NCBI GenBank assembly: GCA_003354005.1
Contig: PIWD01000005.1
Span: 1-54,199, forward strand
Length of the DNA: 54,199 bases
DNA from: Gammaproteobacteria bacterium
GTDB lineage: Bacteria > Pseudomonadota > Gammaproteobacteria > PIWD01
Reading direction: 5' to 3'
In this document: positions 50,121-54,199 of the stretch, in pieces
Layout: every line of letters begins with the position of its first letter
Numbering within the stretch: the first letter of the stretch is position 1
The notes under the pieces: model-generated
Database searches by the model: none
What the model was told of the DNA's origin: nothing
The model's input: only the letters and a program-made list of their open reading frames with translations
Position numbers and translations under genes: made by a program

Positions 50121-50813
50121 CTATAAGAAATTTGACATATTTACAGTCAAACCTGGCCCCATTGTACTCGAGACCATTACTTTACGTAAATACACCCCTT
50201 TTGCTGTACTAGGCTTCATCCGCTTCAATTCAGTAATAAATGTCCGCAAATTTTCAGCCAAATGTTCAACCGAGAATGTCTCATTTCCAATGAGTGCATG
50301 AATAATCCCACCTTTTTCAGTACGATAACGAATCTGACCAGACTTAACTTGTTTAACCGCTTTAGCAACATCTTTGGTAACTGTCCCAACTTTGGGATTT
50401 GGCATTAAACCACGTCGACCTAATATTGGACCAAGCTTACCTACCATCGGCATCATATCTGGTGTTGCAATCACAACCTGGTAACTAAAATCACCTTTTT
50501 TAAAGGCTTCGGCCAAATCATCTGTACCTACACAATCCGCACCAGCCTTAAGTGCTGCCTCTGCTGAATCGCCTGCTGCAAATACAGCAACTTTTACTTG
50601 TTTCCCCGTACCATTTGGCAAAAGAAAAGCCCCGTGCATCGTTTGATCTGATTTGCGTACATCAACCCCTAAGCGTATTGCAACATCAATACTTTCGGTT
50701 AATTTAGTATCTTTAGCAAATTTCTTCAACAGGGTAAAAGCCTCTTCAAGCTGATAAACATGCCCCTCTTCAATTTGTTCTGAAATTTTCTTGCTTCGTT
50801 TCGTTGCCGACAT
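50121..50813 (-). CDS. rplA: Large subunit ribosomal protein uL1
   Basis: L1 forms the E-site stalk and represses its own operon in many bacteria. The 230-residue protein has two domains and the family motifs [35 protein letters not shown] and [14 protein letters not shown]. It lies 2 bp after rplK. Confidence 0.97.
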   Translation of the reverse strand: MSATKRSKKISEQIEEGHVYQLEEAFTLLKKFAKDTKLTESIDVAIRLGVDVRKSDQTMHGAFLLPNGTGKQVKVAVFAAGDSAEAALKAGADCVGTDDLAEAFKKGDFSYQVVIATPDMMPMVGKLGPILGRRGLMPNPKVGTVTKDVAKAVKQVKSGQIRYRTEKGGIIHALIGNETFSVEHLAENLRTFITELKRMKPSTAKGVYLRKVMVSSTMGPGLTVNMSNFL

Positions 50814-50815
50814 CG

Positions 50816-51253
50816 TTATACCTCTTCTCCACCTTCAATTTCAATTCCCATACTCCTAGCTGTACCAGCAATGATATGCATGGCTGCCTCAATAGTATAC
50901 GCATTGAGATCAGGCATCTTTAATTCAGCAATTGCACGCAATTTATCACGACTGATACGACCGATCTTTGTAAGATGTGGCTTATCACTGCCCGATTTCA
51001 CCCCAATTGCTTTTAATAGCAAGTTGGCTGATGGCGGTGTCTTAATAATGAAATCAAACTTGCGATTTACAACCTTGATCACAACAGGTAATGGCAAATC
51101 TTTATCAACAACCTTCGATGTTTTATCATTAAAGGCCTTACAAAACTCCATGATATTGACACCGTGCTGCCCCAATGCAGGACCAACTGGCGGACTTGGA
51201 TTAGCAGCTCCTGGTTTAATTTGTAATTTTATATAAGATATTTTTTCAGACAT
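50816..51253 (-). CDS. rplK: Large subunit ribosomal protein uL11
   Basis: L11 covers the GTPase-associated centre and is needed for RelA activation. The 145-residue protein has the proline-rich N-domain [20 protein letters not shown] and an RNA-binding C-domain ending [16 protein letters not shown]. It follows nusG by 14 bp. Confidence 0.97.
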   Translation of the reverse strand: MSEKISYIKLQIKPGAANPSPPVGPALGQHGVNIMEFCKAFNDKTSKVVDKDLPLPVVIKVVNRKFDFIIKTPPSANLLLKAIGVKSGSDKPHLTKIGRISRDKLRAIAELKMPDLNAYTIEAAMHIIAGTARSMGIEIEGGEEV

Positions 51254-51267
51254 AGTTCACCCTTATT

Positions 51268-51834
51268 TTAGTTCTTTTCCACTTGCCTAAATTCCAATTC
51301 CACTGGCGTGGAACGACCAAAAATTAATACGGATACACGCAATCGACTTTTTTCATAATTGACACTTTCAACAATACCATCAAAATCAACAAACGGCCCA
51401 TCAATAATACGGACAGGCTCCCCAGCCTCAAATAAGACTTTAGGTTTAGGCTTGTCAGCTCCCTCTTCAACATTACTGATAATTAGATCAATCTCCTTGC
51501 GTGATAAGGGAGTAGGGTCACCCCTCCTACCACCAATAAAACTGAGTACATGTGGCACTTGACGCACAAAATGCTGCTGTTCATTACCCATTTTCATTTC
51601 AAGTAATACGTAACCTGGAAAAAACTTACGTTTCATACACCGTCTTTTACCAGAACGCATTTCAATAACTTCTTCTGTTGGAACCATAATACGACCAAAA
51701 TCTTCCGCCAAGCTTCTATCCTTCAACATGCTTTTTAATGATTCTAAGACACGCTTTTCGAAGCCAACTTCAACACGGACAACATACCAACTCATACCTG
51801 GCTGTATTTGATCCTTTACTTCCTCCAACGTCAT
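51268..51834 (-). CDS. nusG: Transcription termination/antitermination factor NusG
   Basis: NusG bridges the polymerase clamp to Rho or to ribosomal S10. The 188-residue protein has the NGN domain with WYVVRVEVGFEKRVLESLK and FFPGYVLLEM, and the C-terminal KOW domain VRIIDGPFVDFDGIVESVN. It is 13 bp after secE. Confidence 0.97.
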   Translation of the reverse strand: MTLEEVKDQIQPGMSWYVVRVEVGFEKRVLESLKSMLKDRSLAEDFGRIMVPTEEVIEMRSGKRRCMKRKFFPGYVLLEMKMGNEQQHFVRQVPHVLSFIGGRRGDPTPLSRKEIDLIISNVEEGADKPKPKVLFEAGEPVRIIDGPFVDFDGIVESVNYEKSRLRVSVLIFGRSTPVELEFRQVEKN

Positions 51835-51847
51835 GCATTCAACCTCT

Positions 51848-52222
51848 TCATCCAGTTAATTTACTCATGAGCCACATAAGAAATGTGTCAATACCCCACA
51901 ACAGCAGAGCGGTCACAAAAACAATGAGCATAACAATCATTGTGACTTGGACGGTCTCCCTTCGAGTCGGCCACACAACTTTTTGCAATTCACACCAAGA
52001 CTGCTTAACTAAGCTATAAAAATTATTCCCTTGTACAGTCTGAAAAATGAACACCGTTAATAATGCAGCAAGAACCATCCAAGCTAGAACACGCCAAACG
52101 GTCTCAATATCAGGATAGTAATAATTACCCCAGAGACCAAAGGACAATGTGATCACAGCTAAGAACCACCAAAAAATATTAAGCCACTTCATCTTCCCAG
52201 CCGTGACAGATAACTTTACCAC
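51848..52222 (-). CDS. secE: Preprotein translocase subunit SecE
   Basis: SecE clamps SecY in the translocon. The 124-residue protein has three membrane spans, as in Escherichia coli: about 12-31, 42-62 and 93-117. The conserved amphipathic segment is ELQKVVWPTRRETVQVT. The start is uncertain: GTG 52222 gives the family length, while ATG at residue 11 (MKWL) is also possible. Confidence 0.94.
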   Translation of the reverse strand: MVKLSVTAGKMKWLNIFWWFLAVITLSFGLWGNYYYPDIETVWRVLAWMVLAALLTVFIFQTVQGNNFYSLVKQSWCELQKVVWPTRRETVQVTMIVMLIVFVTALLLWGIDTFLMWLMSKLTG

Positions 52223-52257
52223 AATGTGTAACCAGCCATATTAATACAAAAGGACTG

Positions 52258-52286
52258 TTTGTAACTCTTTTTAATAAAAAATGCAA
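52258..52286 (-). promoter_or_regulatory. Likely promoter of the secE-nusG-rplK unit
   Basis: TTGCAT (52286-52281), a 17-bp spacer and TACAAA (52263-52258) on the minus strand, in the gap between tRNA-Trp and secE. It could let the secE-rpoC block be transcribed apart from the tRNA-tuf transcript. Confidence 0.4.
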
Positions 52287-52296
52287 GCCTTTTTGC
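52276..52296 (-). terminator. Weak terminator-like hairpin after tRNA-Trp
   Basis: GCAA-AAAGGC-TTGC followed by ATTTTTT on the minus strand, about 15 bp after the tRNA. The stem is only 4 bp, and it overlaps the -35 of the likely secE promoter, so termination would be partial at best. Confidence 0.3.
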
Positions 52297-52311
52297 TTCA
52301 TTATTAAAAGA

Positions 52312-52387
52312 TGGCAGGCCAGGAGGGAATCGAACCCACAACCTACGGTTTTGGAGACCGCCGCTCTGCCAATTGAGCTACTGACCT
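52312..52387 (-). tRNA. tRNA-Trp (anticodon CCA)
   Basis: A complete cloverleaf: acceptor AGGTCAG/CTGGCCT, D-arm with AGCTCAATTGGCAGAGC, anticodon loop CTCCAAA, T-loop TTCGATT, discriminator G and encoded CCA. It lies between tuf and secE. Confidence 0.97.
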
Positions 52388-52400
52388 AACTTCCCCCTAA

Positions 52401-53588
52401 TTATTCAATAATTTTCGTCACAATACCACGTCCAACTGTACGGCCACCTTCACGAATAGCAAACGTCAACCCTTTGTGCATAGCAATTGGTGATATTAAT
52501 TCAATAGTTATTTGGATATTATCACCTGGCATTACCATTTCAACACCTTCAGGTAAAAAGACAGCACCCGTCACATCAGTGGTACGGAAATAAAATTGAG
52601 GACGATAGCCTCTAAAGAACGGCGTATGACGACCACCCTCATCTTTAGTCGAAACATAAATTTCAGCCTCAAAACGTACATGTGGGTTAATCGTACCTTT
52701 CGCAGCAAGTACCTGTCCACGTTCAATATCATCACGCTTTAAGCCACGCAATAATAAACCAGCATTATCACCCGCACGCCCCTCATCGAGAAGTTTTCGA
52801 AACATCTCAACTCCAGTTACGACTGCTTTCTGAACATCCCGTATACCAACAATTTCAATTTCATCACCTACCTTGACGATACCTGATTCAATACGACCTG
52901 TCGCCACCGTACCACGACCAGAAATTGAAAAAACATCCTCAACTGGCATTAAAAAATCTTTATCCACTGGACGATCAGGAATCTTAAAATACTCATCCAT
53001 CTTTTGTAGTAACTTTTCAACCGCTGACTCCCCAAGCTCTCCCGTATCACCTTCCAAGGCTTTTAAAGCCGAACCACGTACAATCGGTATCTCATCACCA
53101 GGAAAGTCGTACTGGCTAAGTAATTCTCTAACTTCCATTTCAACCAATTCTAGCATTTCCTCCTCATCAACCATGTCAACTTTGTTCAGAAAAACAACAA
53201 TAGCCGGCACACCTACTTGTTTTGCCAATAAGATATGCTCTCGTGTCTGTGGCATCGGACCATCAGTTGCACTCACCACCAGGATAGCACCGTCCATCTG
53301 AGCTGCTCCAGTGATCATATTTTTAATATAATCGGCATGTCCTGGACAATCAACGTGTGCATAATGACGTTTTTCAGTGTTATACTCGACATGAGAAGTA
53401 TTAATGGTAATACCACGCTTTGCTTCCTCTGGTGCATTATCAATGCTCCCATAATCTTTTGGTTCAGCCAAACCTTTCTTCGAGGAAACCACCGTAACTG
53501 CCGACGTTAATGTTGTTTTACCGTGATCAACGTGACCAATCGTTCCAACATTAATATGCTCCCTATTGCGTTCAAATTTCACTGCCAT
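52401..53588 (-). CDS. tuf: Elongation factor Tu
   Basis: EF-Tu delivers aminoacyl-tRNA to the ribosome. The 395-residue protein has the GTPase motifs [26 protein letters not shown] and NKVDM, and domains II-III with [28 protein letters not shown] and the end [10 protein letters not shown]. It lies between tRNA-Thr and tRNA-Trp. The usual second copy after fusA is absent from this window. Confidence 0.98.
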   Translation of the reverse strand: MAVKFERNREHINVGTIGHVDHGKTTLTSAVTVVSSKKGLAEPKDYGSIDNAPEEAKRGITINTSHVEYNTEKRHYAHVDCPGHADYIKNMITGAAQMDGAILVVSATDGPMPQTREHILLAKQVGVPAIVVFLNKVDMVDEEEMLELVEMEVRELLSQYDFPGDEIPIVRGSALKALEGDTGELGESAVEKLLQKMDEYFKIPDRPVDKDFLMPVEDVFSISGRGTVATGRIESGIVKVGDEIEIVGIRDVQKAVVTGVEMFRKLLDEGRAGDNAGLLLRGLKRDDIERGQVLAAKGTINPHVRFEAEIYVSTKDEGGRHTPFFRGYRPQFYFRTTDVTGAVFLPEGVEMVMPGDNIQITIELISPIAMHKGLTFAIREGGRTVGRGIVTKIIE

Positions 53589-53626
53589 TTTTTACTACCT
53601 CGTTCTATAACTAACAAAAAACCCAG

Positions 53627-53699
53627 AGCCCAAAACCGGATTTGAACCGGTGACCTCTTCCCTACCAAGGAAGCGCTCTACCTTCTGAGCTATATGGGC
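53627..53699 (-). tRNA. tRNA-Thr (anticodon GGT)
   Basis: A 73-nt cloverleaf: acceptor GCCCATA/TTTGGGC, anticodon stem CTTCC/GGAAG with loop TTGGTAG, T-loop TTCAAAT. It has a T-T mismatch at acceptor pair 6-67, a T discriminator and no encoded CCA (CTG follows), unlike its neighbours. Confidence 0.93.
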
Positions 53700-53719
53700 A
53701 CAAATCTACCCTCTGCGAA

Positions 53720-53793
53720 TGGAGCGGGTGATGGGAATCGAACCCACACTACCAGCTTGGAAGGCTGAAGTTCTACCATTGAACTACACCCGC
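53720..53793 (-). tRNA. tRNA-Gly (anticodon TCC)
   Basis: Acceptor GCGGGTG/CACCCGC, anticodon loop CTTCCAA, T-loop TTCGATT, T discriminator and encoded CCA. Confidence 0.96.
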
Positions 53794-53835
53794 ACTACCG
53801 ATGACCAAATGCCCCACTCAAACAGACCCCGCAGA

Positions 53836-53920
53836 TGGTGGAGGGGGCAGGATTCGAACCTGCGAAGGCGGAGCCGTCAGATTTACAGTCTGATTCCTTT
53901 GGCCACTCGGAAACCCCTCC
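53836..53920 (-). tRNA. tRNA-Tyr (anticodon GTA)
   Basis: An 85-nt class II tRNA: acceptor GGAGGGG/CCCCTCC, anticodon loop CTGTAAA, long variable arm (CGGCTCCGCCTTC), T-loop TTCGAAT, A discriminator and encoded CCA. It is the first gene of the tRNA-tuf transcript. Confidence 0.96.
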
Positions 53921-54018
53921 CGATCTATTCTTTACAAAATACCAAAACTCGACGCACCGCACTAAAATTGCACTGACATGCGCGTGCAACAAACCACTGA
54001 CCTAACAAAGTCCTAAAC

Positions 54019-54047
54019 ATTCTGTACAAAAAAAACTGCTTTGTCAA
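54019..54047 (-). promoter_or_regulatory. Likely promoter of the tRNA-Tyr/Gly/Thr-tuf unit
   Basis: A consensus TTGACA (54047-54042), a 17-bp spacer and CAGAAT (54024-54019) on the minus strand, about 100 bp before tRNA-Tyr. Apart from the divergent promoter, I see nothing else in 53921-54125. Confidence 0.5.
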
Positions 54048-54125
54048 CACAAAATTGCGATTGCAGGAGTTTTGCAATTTGAAGTATAAAATAATTCACC
54101 AACTGCAGAAATTATCTTGAGGATA

Positions 54126-54153
54126 TTGACAAATAAGATATCTCTGTTATAGT
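54126..54153 (+). promoter_or_regulatory. Likely strong promoter of the gene cut by the right edge
   Basis: A consensus TTGACA (54126-54131), a 16-bp spacer and TATAGT (54148-54153). The predicted transcript would start about 35 bp before the ATG. Confidence 0.6.
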
Positions 54154-54193
54154 AGCAGGGTGTGTTCGTTTTTTTGTATGTGGAGGAATGTTT

Positions 54194-54199
54194 ATGAGT
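54194..54199 (+). CDS. First codons of a gene cut by the right edge
   Basis: ATG AGT follows GGAGG by seven bases and lies just downstream of a near-consensus promoter. Only two codons are visible, so no product can be named. Confidence 0.45.

Noticed and set aside
53719-53976. 85-codon plus-strand frame (GIEPTLPAWKAEVLPLNYTR, RGQDSNLRR)
   Set aside because: This is the well-known spurious translation of the antisense strand of tRNA-Gly and tRNA-Tyr genes, not a protein.

Overview
This 54.2 kb window is chromosomal DNA of a gammaproteobacterium with an AT-rich genome. The evidence is the local gene orders orn-nnr-amiB-mutL and dapA-lipoprotein-purC, a comF/bioC divergent pair, a single-chain PurL of gammaproteobacterial length, and the tRNA-Tyr/Gly/Thr-tuf-tRNA-Trp-secE-nusG order. 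An insertion in ribosomal protein S7, a zinc-ribbon S14 and several unrecognised multi-pass membrane proteins wedged between housekeeping genes suggest a divergent, probably host-associated lineage, perhaps near Legionellales. That placement is inference.

Left region (about 1-23.4 kb): mostly short transcription units on alternating strands. A small membrane-protein locus (308-782, possibly frameshifted) lies beside purL, then mutL, amiB, nnr and orn on the minus strand. These cover purine synthesis, mismatch repair, cell separation, NAD(P)HX repair and small-RNA turnover. clpA, pepP, a 281-aa membrane protein with an internal duplication, uvrD, nudE, dapA, a short BamC-like lipoprotein and purC follow on the plus strand. 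A 302-aa orphan membrane protein, a 440-bp decayed stretch and comF are on the minus strand, and bioC is divergent from comF. Two related hairpins resembling IS200/IS605 ends lie at about 8.03 and 18.38 kb; the first supplies the ribosome binding site of amiB.

Right region (23.7-54 kb): one very long minus-strand block of transcription and translation genes. In transcription order it runs tRNA-Tyr, tRNA-Gly, tRNA-Thr, tuf, tRNA-Trp, secE, nusG, rplK, rplA, rplJ, rplL, rpoB, rpoC, then the str genes (rpsL, rpsG, fusA; no tuf copy here), then the complete S10, spc and alpha clusters from rpsJ to rplQ, including secY, rpmJ and rpoA. Likely internal promoters precede secE, rpsL and rpsJ, and another precedes the tRNA genes. 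At the right edge a strong plus-strand promoter and ribosome binding site begin a gene that is cut off.

I found no CRISPR array, prophage or intact transposase, and no convincing undescribed multi-gene system. The most interesting items are the duplicated membrane protein, the lasso-only BamC candidate, the IS-end-like hairpin over the amiB ribosome binding site, and unusual residues in conserved machines: S12 Arg42, the ClpA PGF loop, the S14 zinc ribbon, and the alpha-CTD and RpoB substitutions.
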